From the NCBI GenBank assembly GCA_028712475.1, contig JAQTQB010000004.1, positions 131,368-195,367 on the forward strand: a stretch of 64,000 nt of DNA, written 5' to 3'. The stretch's first letter is position 1; every line of letters begins with the position of its first letter. The DNA comes from Verrucomicrobiales bacterium (GTDB taxonomy: Bacteria; Verrucomicrobiota; Verrucomicrobiia; Limisphaerales; UBA11358). The notes below the pieces were generated by a model. The model saw only the letters and a list, made by a program, of their open reading frames with translations. It did no database searches and was not told the DNA's origin. Positions 28,764 through 38,238 of this stretch are shown one piece after another. Made by a program: the position numbers and the translations under genes.

Positions 28764-28932
28764 TGTAGCGGCGGGCGTCCCGCCTGCCGTAGAGCCGTGG
28801 CGTCCCGCCCGGCGGAAAAAACCTCCGCCGGAACAACACCTTCGAATTGTTTGGAACCGTGAAATCTGCGAGCGTTTTTTCCGGGCGGCGAGACGCCAGC
28901 CCTCTACGTCAGGCCAGAGTCCCGACGCTACA
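28764..28932. repeat. MITE-like element with ~57-nt imperfect terminal inverted repeats
   Basis: TGTAGCGGCGGGCGTCCCGCCTGCCGTAGAGCCGTGGCGTCCCGCC... vs revcomp of the right end TGTAGCGTCGGGACTCTGGCCTGACGTAGAGGGCTGGCGTCTCGCC.... Confidence 0.75.
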
Positions 28933-28936
28933 AATT

Positions 28937-29686
28937 TCAAACTCCGCCGAAGCGACGGTTGCGCTTGGCGTATTCCTCCAGCGCGGCAATAAATTGCGGT
29001 TTCTTAAAATCCGGCCAGAGCGTCGGGGTGACGACCAGTTCCGCATAGGAAATCTGCCACAGCAGAAAATTGCTCACGCGCATCTCGCCGCTGGTGCGGA
29101 TGAGCAGATCTGGATCCGGCACATTGCGCGTCCACAAGTGGTCGGAAATGACTTTCTCCGTGATGTCGGCGGGATCGAGTTTGCCGGACTTGACCTTCTG
29201 CGCGATTTGCCGGACGCCTTCGACAATCTCGATGCGGCTGCTGTAACTCAATGCCATGATGAGCGTCAGGCCGTTGTTCTTGGAAAGCGTGGCGATGGAT
29301 TTGGCGAGATGCTCCTGCACATTGTCCGGCAGCCGATGGATCTGGCCGATGACTTCAAGCCGGACGTTATTTTTGTTCAGGTCCTTCGTCTCGGTCTTGA
29401 GATAGTGGACGAGATACTTCATCAGCGCGTCCACCTCGTCCTTGGGCCGATTCCAGTTCTCGGCGGAAAATGCGTAGAGCGTGAGATACTTGATGCCGAG
29501 TTCGCCCGCCGTGCGGATGATTTCGCGGGCCGAATCCGCGCCGCGCCGGTGCCCCTCGATGCGCGGCAGATGGCGCGACTTCGCCCAACGCCCGTTGCCG
29601 TCCATGATCACCGCGACGTGGCGCGGAAGATTGGCGGCGGCTTCGGAACTCAAGCTGGTTGGAGAGGCGCTCATTTGATTAACCAC
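28937..29686 (-). CDS. uppS: Isoprenyl transferase (undecaprenyl diphosphate synthase family)
   Basis: VAVIMDGNGRWAKSRHLPRIEGHRRG, LYAFSAENWNRP and DLLIRTSGEMRVSNFLLWQ motifs. Confidence 0.95.
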   Translation of the reverse strand: MVNQMSASPTSLSSEAAANLPRHVAVIMDGNGRWAKSRHLPRIEGHRRGADSAREIIRTAGELGIKYLTLYAFSAENWNRPKDEVDALMKYLVHYLKTETKDLNKNNVRLEVIGQIHRLPDNVQEHLAKSIATLSKNNGLTLIMALSYSSRIEIVEGVRQIAQKVKSGKLDPADITEKVISDHLWTRNVPDPDLLIRTSGEMRVSNFLLWQISYAELVVTPTLWPDFKKPQFIAALEEYAKRNRRFGGV

Positions 29687-29689
29687 AGA

Positions 29690-30022
29690 TTAGGCGGATT
29701 GTGAAAGCGAATACGCCTGATCAATAACGGTTCGTGCCGCCCTGTAAAAAGCTCGCGGGCTGGAATCAACATCATGTTCAGTAATTTCCACGATCCAAAT
29801 GCTCCCGGTTTTTGGAAATTCCGGAAACCGGGCCGCCATCCCGTCTTCAATGCCCATGATGATGGCGCTGCGATATTCTTCTGGCGGAGCAACCCTGAAA
29901 TGAATGCCCGGCGCCACGTTGTAATGAAATTGCACACGCAACCCGGCGGCTTCCATGCGAGTGCCAATATGCTGCCTAAAGTAGCAATAAACTTCAATTT
30001 CTCCCGGCGCGAAATAAGGCAT
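29690..30022 (-). CDS. Hypothetical protein
   Basis: 110 aa ORF just upstream of uppS on the same strand. Confidence 0.55.
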   Translation of the reverse strand: MPYFAPGEIEVYCYFRQHIGTRMEAAGLRVQFHYNVAPGIHFRVAPPEEYRSAIIMGIEDGMAARFPEFPKTGSIWIVEITEHDVDSSPRAFYRAARTVIDQAYSLSQSA

Positions 30023-30106
30023 AAGTCTGACTGTAAATTACACGAATTCCGCTGATTATAAAATAATAAACTGCGCATTCTATGAAATTTACAGGCGGCT
30101 TTCAGC

Positions 30107-31378
30107 TCAAACAAAAATCGTCTGGTCGCGCCCCGGCCCGATGGACGCGATGAACAAGTTCGCATCCGTCAATCCCGCGATAGCCTTCAAATACTCGCGC
30201 GCTTTGATCGGCAGGTCTTTGAACGTGCGCGCCTTGTCGGTCGGCGTGCGCCAGCCTTCGAACTCGACGTAAACCGGAACGCATTGAGCGAGAATTTCGG
30301 CGTCGTTCGGCACGAAGTCGTATTGCTTCCTGCCGTGGCGATACGCGACGCAAACCTTGATCGTCTCCACCGTGTCGAGGCCGTCGAGATTCGTGATGGC
30401 AAGATCATCAATGCCGTTGACCATCGTCGCGTGGCGTGTCGCAACGGAATCAAACCAGCCGCAGCGGCGCGCGCGACCGGTCGTCGCACCGAATTCGCGG
30501 CCCATGCCGTGCAGCAAATCGGAAATCTCGGAGTTCTCCGTCGGCAGCGGCCCTTCGCCGACGCGCGTGGTGTAAGCCTTCATCACGCCGACCACGCGAT
30601 CCATGCGATGCGGCGGCACGCCGGAACCCGTGCAAGCGCCGCCAGCCGTCGTATTCGATGACGTGACGAACGGATAGGTGCCGTGGTCAATGTCAAGGAA
30701 TGTCCCCTGCGCGCCCTCGAACAAAATGTCCGCCTGATTGCGGATCGCGTTGTGCAAAAGAACCACGGTGTTCGTCACAAACGGCTTGAGATATTTTCCG
30801 GCGGCGTTGTAATCCGCGAAAACCTTTTTAAACGACAGCGGTTTCGCACCCAGCGATTTGAGAACGATGTTGTTCTCCTTGATGCGGGCGGAAAGCTTGG
30901 CTTCGAGACGGACCGGGTCAACCAGATCATTCACGCGCAAACCAACACGCGCGGCCTTGTCGCCGTAAGCCGGGCCGATGCCGCGCTTGGTCGTGCCGAT
31001 CTTGTTTTTGCCCTTGATGACTTCGCGCTGCGCGTCGAGTTCGCGATGATACGGGAACACGACGTGCGCGGTTTCGCTCAAAAGGAAATTTTTAGGGCTG
31101 ACCTTGACGCCGATTTTTTTCAGCCCTTCGATCTCGCTGACGAGGCCGAGCGGATCCACGACCACGCCGTTGCCGATGACGCAGAGCTTGTTCTTGCGCA
31201 GGATGCCGGACGGCACGAGATGCAAAACATATTTCTGCCTGCCGATATAAACCGTGTGGCCGGCGTTGTTGCCGCCGGCGTAGCGGACGACGATGTCCGC
31301 CTGCTCGGTGAGCACGTCAATGATTTTGCCTTTGCCTTCATCGCCCCACTGGGCGCCGACGAGAATTGTGTTTGCCAT
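30107..31378 (-). CDS. purA: Adenylosuccinate synthase
   Basis: GAQWGDEGKGKIIDVLTE, GNNAGHTV and TTKRGIGPAYGDKAAR motifs. Confidence 0.97.
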   Translation of the reverse strand: MANTILVGAQWGDEGKGKIIDVLTEQADIVVRYAGGNNAGHTVYIGRQKYVLHLVPSGILRKNKLCVIGNGVVVDPLGLVSEIEGLKKIGVKVSPKNFLLSETAHVVFPYHRELDAQREVIKGKNKIGTTKRGIGPAYGDKAARVGLRVNDLVDPVRLEAKLSARIKENNIVLKSLGAKPLSFKKVFADYNAAGKYLKPFVTNTVVLLHNAIRNQADILFEGAQGTFLDIDHGTYPFVTSSNTTAGGACTGSGVPPHRMDRVVGVMKAYTTRVGEGPLPTENSEISDLLHGMGREFGATTGRARRCGWFDSVATRHATMVNGIDDLAITNLDGLDTVETIKVCVAYRHGRKQYDFVPNDAEILAQCVPVYVEFEGWRTPTDKARTFKDLPIKAREYLKAIAGLTDANLFIASIGPGRDQTIFV

Positions 31379-31396
31379 AAATTTTTATTTTTTTGC

Positions 31397-31420
31397 GGCG
31401 GCGCAGCAGCGCCGCCCTAC
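31397..31420 (-). repeat. Solo GTAG hairpin
   Basis: Minus strand GTAG-GGCGGCGC-TGCT-GCGCCGCC. Confidence 0.5.
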
Positions 31421-31430
31421 CGCCGACAAT

Positions 31431-31456
31431 AAAAATCCCCGGACATGATCCGGGGC
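31431..31456 (-). terminator. Rho-independent terminator downstream of frr
   Basis: Minus strand CCCCGGATCATGTCCGGGG then ATTTTTATT. Confidence 0.75.
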
Positions 31457-31555
31457 AAAGCGGCGGGGTCTTTGCCGGAAGAAGTTAGAAAACTGCGGCG
31501 GGCGTGTCAATTAAATGAGCGGGTGGATTGCTGCGCAGTTTGGAGCGCCGCACGA

Positions 31556-32116
31556 TCAAACCGTCAAAATTTCTTTTTCTTTGTGCGCAAGGTGCGCGTC
31601 AATCTTGGCGATGTATTGGTCGGTCAGCTTCTGGATTTCCTTCTCCGTCTTTTCCTGGTCCTCTTCACTGGTCTCGTGCGCTTTGACCGCTTTTTTCAGA
31701 AGTTCCATCGCGTCGCGGCGGACGTGGCGCACGGCCACGCGGCTGTCCTCGGCCATCTTCTTGGTGATCTTCACGAACTCCTGACGGCGTTCTGCGCTCA
31801 ATTCCGGGAACGAGACGCGGATGATTTTTCCCTGCACGACCGGAGAGAGGCCGAGGTTCGCCTTCTGGATCGCCTTCTCAATGGCCTGGATGCCGGTTAT
31901 GTCCCACGGCTGCACGACCAGCATGCGGGCTTCCGGCGTGGTGATGCCCGCAAGTTCGCGCAGGCGCATCTGCGAACCGTAAACCTCCACCAAGATGTTT
32001 TCGATGAGCGACGCGGACGCCTTGCCCGTGCGCACGCCGGCGAATTCGTTGACCACGACCTGCTCGGTCTTGATCATTTTCTCTTCCGCTTCCATCAAGA
32101 TTTCATCGGATGACAT
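31556..32116 (-). CDS. frr: Ribosome recycling factor
   Basis: VNEFAGVRTGKAS, QPWDITGIQAIEKAIQKANLGLSP and RHVRRDAMELLKK motifs. Confidence 0.96.
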   Translation of the reverse strand: MSSDEILMEAEEKMIKTEQVVVNEFAGVRTGKASASLIENILVEVYGSQMRLRELAGITTPEARMLVVQPWDITGIQAIEKAIQKANLGLSPVVQGKIIRVSFPELSAERRQEFVKITKKMAEDSRVAVRHVRRDAMELLKKAVKAHETSEEDQEKTEKEIQKLTDQYIAKIDAHLAHKEKEILTV

Positions 32117-32194
32117 AATGCGGTCAGGCTAACAATGAAACTGTGGCTGGTCTAATGAAAATTAAACCGCCTTCTGCCGGTTGGGAACCGATCC

Positions 32195-32560
32195 TTACAA
32201 CTCCAGCACCCTCGCCGCCTCCGTCATCGTTGCGCAGGTGACGATGCGGATTTTTTTCGAGTAATGAAACAGACCGATGATTTTAAGGCCGATGTCTTTT
32301 GAAGGATCGGAGATTACGCGCACCACCCGTTCGAGGCCGCGCTGCTCCAGCATTTCCATCGTCTTGCCGATAATCCCCTCGCAGGCGATGTCCATGGATT
32401 CCAGCCGGCCCAAATCCGCGAGCATTTCAAAACCGTCGGGAAATTCCGCCAGCAACGCCACCACCTCGGGATAACCGCGCTCCAGTTCCGCCACCGTCAC
32501 CTTGTCAATGTAACTCAAATGCAACAACCGCCGTGCCTTGTTCGTCGTCGCCAAAAACAT
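32195..32560 (-). CDS. Hypothetical protein, STAS-like
   Basis: 121 aa, weak resemblance to a STAS fold; no firm motif. Confidence 0.5.
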   Translation of the reverse strand: MFLATTNKARRLLHLSYIDKVTVAELERGYPEVVALLAEFPDGFEMLADLGRLESMDIACEGIIGKTMEMLEQRGLERVVRVISDPSKDIGLKIIGLFHYSKKIRIVTCATMTEAARVLEL

Positions 32561-32656
32561 GAGCAGACTTTAGCCCAACACGTGTGAAATGCCAAACCTG
32601 CAGAATCGCGACTAACAGGAGGTTGAATGCACTCATTGAAAAGGCATCTTGTTCCT

Positions 32657-34537
32657 TCAGGTCAGCACGACTTGCTTCAACTTTTGTTCCGCCTGCTCAT
32701 TCGTCAGCTTCTCTTTTGCACGCAGCACGGCCATGCCCACTACCGGCGGATACGCCTGGTCCGCCTTCATGCGCGGCTCGACGTATTCGATGATCTCAAA
32801 CAGCAGCGCGTTGGCCGCTTCGTAATTCATGTCCGTCAGCTTGGTGATGTAACGTGTCGCGCGGTCAATCAGCTTCAGATTGCTCGGCACCACCCAGACC
32901 ATGTAATTGCCCATCACGCGGCCCAGCCGGACCATCGTGCAGGTGGAGAGCGCGTTCATCACCAGCTTCACCGCCACGCGCGTCACGCCGTCCAAAAGTA
33001 AATCCGTGTGCGGGACGGGAACAAAAACCATCGCATCAGGCGGGGCGAGCGTCCCCGAGAGCCAGAAATCACTTAAAGCAACGGCTTGCCGGGAGTCTCG
33101 CCCCACCGCTTCATTTGCAAAACAAATCACGCCCGTTTGTGCGCCGGCCTTCCGCGCGGCTTCGAGCTGTGAACGCTGGAAATTTTCCGGCGAACTGAAA
33201 TTTTCCAGTTCCGTTTCGTTCAGGACGGCCACCGCGCAATCGCCCGCGCCCGGCGGACGCTGCCGCACGCCGTCCAGCCCGATGCGAAACCGCATCAGTT
33301 CCGCCGCGCTGATTTTGTGCATGATTTCCCGCGTGCGCGCCACCTTGTCACCACCTACCAGCGCGCCGGTTTCCGCCTCGCTCCATTCCACGCAGCGCGG
33401 GGCGCGTTTCAAAATGCTCCGCCACGCGGACGCCGCGTCCGGCTCCGGCAAAAACAAATACGCCCAGGATTCGGTCGCCGTCGCGTCGTCAAACTTGCGG
33501 AACGGCGGCGTGCAATACGTCGGTGAACGCTCGGTCGTGTCCGTCAAAACGTCCGCGCCAAAGCGGCCGGCGAAGTAATTATTTTTGTGGCCACCGCGAT
33601 AAACCGATTCCTCCAGGGCGACGAGCTTCGCCAATTGCGCGAGAAATTCCGGCGACTTCAGGCCCGCGTGCATTTCAGCCATTTTTTCCAAGAAAGTTTC
33701 AGGGACGGACGCCGACGCGACTCCGGTCAAATCCCTCACGACCATTTCCAAAACCGTGAGCATCACGCAAAGCTGGATCGAGGTAGCCTGCATCCGCGTG
33801 GAACCGGTGATCGCCATCGGCCCGGTCGTGAGGTTTATTTTCTCGATGCGCGCATCTTGAATGACTTCGCGGCTGCGTTCGACCGTCGCACAAAGAATGT
33901 CGTCGGGATTGTTATAGACGAAATAAACCTTCGCGCCCGCTTCAACGCCCGCCCACGCCGTGCCGATGACGAACGAGGTTTCGCCGCCTTCGGTGATGGC
34001 AAACACCACGTCCTTGGCCGACACGCCCAGATCGGCAATCTGCTTTTTGCCGAACGCGGTGAAGTCCTCGAAACCCTCGACAGATTTGATGAGCGCGTAA
34101 TCGCCGCCGGCCATGACGCTGAACGTGCGGTTTTCAAAATCCACCCCCTCGCCCATCTGATGGGAGAGGGTGGCCGTAGGCCGGGTGAGGGTTTTCTGTT
34201 GCTGCCAGAAATCGCGCCAGATGGAATCCAGCAGGATGCTCAAGCGCCCGGTCGAGCCGCAGCCGGTGAATAAAATCCGCCCGCCGTTTTTCAACGAACG
34301 CAAAATGGTTTCCTTCATCTCCCCCGCCCTGCCCGATTCCACAAACTCGCGGAATTTGCGAACCACGTCATCATCCACGTCAAAGAGCAGCTTGAGCGCG
34401 GCGACTATATCGCCCTTTGCCACTTCACTTAAACTGGCCGTGACAGGATGCGATGATTCCGTGACGAGTGCGCCAAGCTTGAACTGGCCGCTGATTTTCA
34501 GAAATTCTTCGGAACGCGCCTGCGAAAAGGAACTCAT
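32657..34537 (-). CDS. Double-SIS protein (MurQ / glucokinase-regulator-like)
   Basis: ILFTGCGSTGRLSILLD, GGDYALIKSVEGFEDF, ITEGGETSFVIG and GPMAITGSTRMQATS motifs. Confidence 0.85.
   Translation of the reverse strand: MSSFSQARSEEFLKISGQFKLGALVTESSHPVTASLSEVAKGDIVAALKLLFDVDDDVVRKFREFVESGRAGEMKETILRSLKNGGRILFTGCGSTGRLSILLDSIWRDFWQQQKTLTRPTATLSHQMGEGVDFENRTFSVMAGGDYALIKSVEGFEDFTAFGKKQIADLGVSAKDVVFAITEGGETSFVIGTAWAGVEAGAKVYFVYNNPDDILCATVERSREVIQDARIEKINLTTGPMAITGSTRMQATSIQLCVMLTVLEMVVRDLTGVASASVPETFLEKMAEMHAGLKSPEFLAQLAKLVALEESVYRGGHKNNYFAGRFGADVLTDTTERSPTYCTPPFRKFDDATATESWAYLFLPEPDAASAWRSILKRAPRCVEWSEAETGALVGGDKVARTREIMHKISAAELMRFRIGLDGVRQRPPGAGDCAVAVLNETELENFSSPENFQRSQLEAARKAGAQTGVICFANEAVGRDSRQAVALSDFWLSGTLAPPDAMVFVPVPHTDLLLDGVTRVAVKLVMNALSTCTMVRLGRVMGNYMVWVVPSNLKLIDRATRYITKLTDMNYEAANALLFEIIEYVEPRMKADQAYPPVVGMAVLRAKEKLTNEQAEQKLKQVVLT
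33043..33105. repeat. GGGGCGAG palindromic pair inside the SIS ORF
   Basis: GGGGCGAGCGTCCCCGAGAGCC ... GGCTTGCCGGGAGTCTCGCCCC; 63 bp = 21 codons. Confidence 0.7.
34142..34193. repeat. CCCTCACCCGGCC...CCCTCTCCC-type repeat inside the SIS ORF
   Basis: Minus strand AACCCTCACCCGGCCTACGGCCACCCTCTCCCATCAGATGGGCGAGGGGGTG, with internal GGCC/GGCC and CTCTCCCATC/GATGGGAGAG pairings. Confidence 0.7.
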
Positions 34538-34597
34538 GACGGGTGAGTTAATGCGATTGTCAACGGCGTGTCACGCCGATAGGTTTGTGCCGTCCAC

Positions 34598-37423
34598 ATG
34601 ATGCCCGCTCAACAACTGGCAACGCTGAATGCCGCGAACTGCGGAGTCGCCTTCGACAATCTCACGCGGCAGCTATACGCCACGGACGCGTCGCCCTACC
34701 AGGTCGTGCCGCTGGCGGTGGCGTTTCCGAAAAATGTGACGCAGGCCAGCTCCATCATCCAGGCGGCGGCGCAGGCCGGCGTGGCGGTGATTCCGCGCGG
34801 CGCGGGAACGGGTCTTTCCGGCGGGGCGATTGGCGAAGGGCTGGTCATTGATTTCGCGCGGCACAACCGGGAGATCTGGGATTTCAACAAGGAGGCCCGA
34901 ACCGTCCGCGTCGGGCCGGGCGTGGTGCTGGATCAGTTGAACAATTTTCTCCATCCGCGCGGATTTCGTTTCGGGCCGGACGTGGCGACCAGTTCCCGCG
35001 CGACGCTCGGCGGAATGATCGCGAACGATTCTTCAGGTTTGCACACGCCGGTCTATGGAACGACGGGGATGCATGTGAACGAACTGCAGATCGTCCTGGC
35101 TGACGGAAATGTTGTGAAGGTCGGCCCCGGCCACGACACCTTGCAGCGTCAACGGCTTCTGGTGGAAGACATGGTCTCGCTCAACTCGCTGCAGATTGCC
35201 GAACGCTTTCCGCCGGGGCTATTGAAGCGCTGGCCCGGTTATGCGCTGGCCCGCGCGGCACACGACCCGGCCAACCTGCTTTCTATTTTGACCGGCAGCG
35301 AAGGCACGCTGGCGGCGATCCTGGCGGCGGAGCTGAAAATTGTTCCGCTGCCACAGGAGCGCGGCGCCGGCCTGCTGTTTTTTGCGTCCGTGGCCGAGGC
35401 GATGCAGGCCACGGAAGCATTGCTCGAACTCAAGCCCGCCGCCATCGAGCACATTGACCGTCCGCTGTTCGACCAGACGCGCGGCCAGTTGGAATTTCAG
35501 GCCGCCCGCGACCTGCTCGAACTGGACACGAAGCCGTGCGAATCCATTTTGATCGTCGAATTTTTCGAGGACGTCAAAGCGCGGCTGGCGTTGCTGAAAA
35601 AAAAGAAACTCGGACTGCGCCGGTTGATTTTGCGGACGCAGGCCGAGGCTGATCTCGTGTGGGCAGTGCGCAAGGCTGGCTTGTCCCTGCTGACCGGCTG
35701 CAAAGGCAGCGCGAAGCCCGCGTGCTTTATCGAGGACGCGGCGGTGCGTCCGCAGGATCTGCCGGAATACGTCGGCAACCTGCAGGCATTGATGAAGAGC
35801 GTGGGCGTGTCGGCTTCCTATTACGGCCACGCGGCGGCGGGTCTGCTGCACGTCCGTCCCGTGCTGGATTTGCATCGCGACGCCGACCTGGAAAAATACC
35901 GGCAGATCGCCGACGAGGTTTCCGCGCTTGTGTTGCAATTCAAAGGTTCGCTCGCAGGCGAACATGGCGTGGGCATTGCGCGCACGGAATTTCTCAAGGA
36001 ACAGGTTGGCGCGGAACTTTACCGGCTGATGAAGGAGATCAAACTCTCCTTCGACCCGAACAATGTTTTTAATCCGGGCAAAATCATTGCCGATGGCCGC
36101 TACAAGATTGACCGCAACCTGCGGATCGGAGCGGGACGCCCCATTGAACTGCCGTTTGAACCGCATCTCGCGTTTGCGGCCAGGGACGGGTCATTCGCCG
36201 GCAATCTGGAACAGTGCAACGGCTGCGGCGGCTGCATCAAGATGACGCCGACGATGTGTCCGACATATATCGCGACCGGCGAAGAAATCATGTCCACGCG
36301 CGGTCGTGCCAACGCGATCCGCGCGTCGCTGGAGTTGCGCGGAACGGGCGGCGACCCGTTACGCTCGGTCGAACTGGAGGCCGCGTTGAGCAATTGTCTC
36401 TCCTGCAAAGCCTGCACCACCGAATGTCCGTCCAATGTGAACATGGCGCTGCTCAAGGCCGAACTGCTGCACGCACGCATCCGCCGCGACGGGCTAAAAT
36501 TGCGCGAACGATTGTTGAGTGACGTGGATCAGCTCGGACGGATTGGCTGCACCCTGCCGGGCGTCGCCAACTTTCTTCTGAAGTCCGGTTCCCTGCGCCA
36601 CATCTTCGGGAAAGTTCTAGGCTTGACGCACGAACGCCTGCTGCCGCCGTTCGCGCGTGAACGATTTGATCATTGGTTTGCGAAGCGTCCGCCATTTCGG
36701 AAAGCCTTTCGCGGCCGCGTCATTCTTTGGGACGACACGTTTGCACGTTATCACGAGCCGGAGATCGGCATCGCCGCCGTCACCGTGCTGGAGACCGCCG
36801 GGTTTGAAGTCACGCTTCCGACGCAGCGCAAATGCTGCGGACGCCCGGCCTTCAGCATGGGCAACCTTGACGAGGCCGCAAAACTGGGGCGCCACAATCT
36901 CGCCCTCCTGAACCATGATCCTGATGAAGCTCCAATTATTTTTCTGGAACCGTCGTGCTACTCCATGTTCATCGAAGATTACCGCGAATTGAAATTGCCG
37001 GACACGGACAAGGTTGCGCGCCGCTGCATGTTGTTCGAGGAATTCATCGAGAATCTGCTCAAGCAGGAACCAAACGCCTTGAGATTTGATGAGGAGGCGC
37101 AGAAGCTTGTCATCCACGCGCATTGCCACGCGAAGTCTCTGGCCAACACCGGCTACATGCTCCAGCTTGCGGAGCGCCTGCCGAACCGGACGGTCACGAT
37201 GCTCGACACCGGCTGCTGCGGCATGGCCGGCGCATTTGGGATGCTGGAATCAAAGTATGAACTGTCATTGAAGGTGGCCGAGCCGCTCATCCAGAAAATC
37301 AAAAGCCAGCCTTACGGAACCGTCGTGGTGGCGTCCGGCACCAGTTGCCGCAATCAAATCCAGCACCTCGCCCTGAACATGACGCAGCACATGGCCTGCG
37401 TGCTGGCCGACGCGCTGGTGTGA
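34598..37423 (+). CDS. FAD-linked oxidase fused to 4Fe-4S/CCG domains (GlcD-GlcF fusion)
   Basis: PRGAGTGLSGGAIGEGLVIDF; GEHGVGIARTEFL; two CxxCxxC clusters (CNGCGGCIKMTPTMCPTY, CLSCKACTTECP); CCG motifs (KCCGRPAFSMGN, DTGCCGMAG). Confidence 0.92.
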   Translation: MMPAQQLATLNAANCGVAFDNLTRQLYATDASPYQVVPLAVAFPKNVTQASSIIQAAAQAGVAVIPRGAGTGLSGGAIGEGLVIDFARHNREIWDFNKEARTVRVGPGVVLDQLNNFLHPRGFRFGPDVATSSRATLGGMIANDSSGLHTPVYGTTGMHVNELQIVLADGNVVKVGPGHDTLQRQRLLVEDMVSLNSLQIAERFPPGLLKRWPGYALARAAHDPANLLSILTGSEGTLAAILAAELKIVPLPQERGAGLLFFASVAEAMQATEALLELKPAAIEHIDRPLFDQTRGQLEFQAARDLLELDTKPCESILIVEFFEDVKARLALLKKKKLGLRRLILRTQAEADLVWAVRKAGLSLLTGCKGSAKPACFIEDAAVRPQDLPEYVGNLQALMKSVGVSASYYGHAAAGLLHVRPVLDLHRDADLEKYRQIADEVSALVLQFKGSLAGEHGVGIARTEFLKEQVGAELYRLMKEIKLSFDPNNVFNPGKIIADGRYKIDRNLRIGAGRPIELPFEPHLAFAARDGSFAGNLEQCNGCGGCIKMTPTMCPTYIATGEEIMSTRGRANAIRASLELRGTGGDPLRSVELEAALSNCLSCKACTTECPSNVNMALLKAELLHARIRRDGLKLRERLLSDVDQLGRIGCTLPGVANFLLKSGSLRHIFGKVLGLTHERLLPPFARERFDHWFAKRPPFRKAFRGRVILWDDTFARYHEPEIGIAAVTVLETAGFEVTLPTQRKCCGRPAFSMGNLDEAAKLGRHNLALLNHDPDEAPIIFLEPSCYSMFIEDYRELKLPDTDKVARRCMLFEEFIENLLKQEPNALRFDEEAQKLVIHAHCHAKSLANTGYMLQLAERLPNRTVTMLDTGCCGMAGAFGMLESKYELSLKVAEPLIQKIKSQPYGTVVVASGTSCRNQIQHLALNMTQHMACVLADALV

Positions 37424-37429
37424 AATTTG

Positions 37430-38221
37430 TCACCGGATGTGATGAGCCCGTCCCATCCAGACTTCGTCAAAGCCGGGTGAGTAATTGGCGCCGGACAGCC
37501 GCGCACCGCTGAACCACGGCCAGGTTTTCTTCAGCAACGAATCATCCGAAATTGAAACTTTCACTCGAATCTGCGGCCATGGCGGATGCCAGATGCGGAA
37601 GAACCGCCGCGTTGAACCGTGCGAAGTGAAGGCCGTGTAGCGTTCGAGGAGAAATTTATCGGGCGAATCATTTTCACACGGGGCAAAAGTCGTGTCCGGC
37701 GCAAGGCGCGCGTCGTAATTGAAATTGCAACGGCGATTGTGCGTTTCAACCTTGCCGGATAGACGGCCTTTTTCGTGCGCGTGCTTGTAATTTATTTTTG
37801 CGTAGTGATACGGCAGTCCATAAAGCAACGGCCCAAGCCGGACGCTCAACCAGTTCGACAGCCACTCGGTCAGGAAATAAATGCCGCCTTCGTCACCGTG
37901 GCGCACATACGTCCGCACGTTGAGAAACTCATGGGTTGAAACGGGCTTGAGCATCCATGACAGCGCCTTTCCGCCGATGCGAAAGCGCATATCAAGCATC
38001 GTGAAAGCGACGAGACTGACGTAAGCCTTGCCATCGCGCAGATCAATTGGAAACGGCACGTCGCGTTGCAACTGCACCGCGTCCACTTCAAAGTGGATGA
38101 ACAGCACGCGCTCCCAGCCCGCGAGAAACGGCGGCTCGCCGCGCCGCGACAGCAGACGCGCCCTGCCCGCGTCGCTTAATGTCTGCGCCGGCTTTTCCAG
38201 AATGGATGATGAAAGATTCAT
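37430..38221 (-). CDS. DUF2071-type protein
   Basis: WERVLFIHFEVDAVQLQRDVPFPIDLRDGKAYVSLVAFTML. Confidence 0.75.
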   Translation of the reverse strand: MNLSSSILEKPAQTLSDAGRARLLSRRGEPPFLAGWERVLFIHFEVDAVQLQRDVPFPIDLRDGKAYVSLVAFTMLDMRFRIGGKALSWMLKPVSTHEFLNVRTYVRHGDEGGIYFLTEWLSNWLSVRLGPLLYGLPYHYAKINYKHAHEKGRLSGKVETHNRRCNFNYDARLAPDTTFAPCENDSPDKFLLERYTAFTSHGSTRRFFRIWHPPWPQIRVKVSISDDSLLKKTWPWFSGARLSGANYSPGFDEVWMGRAHHIR

Positions 38222-38238
38222 TGTTCATGCGTCGGAAA

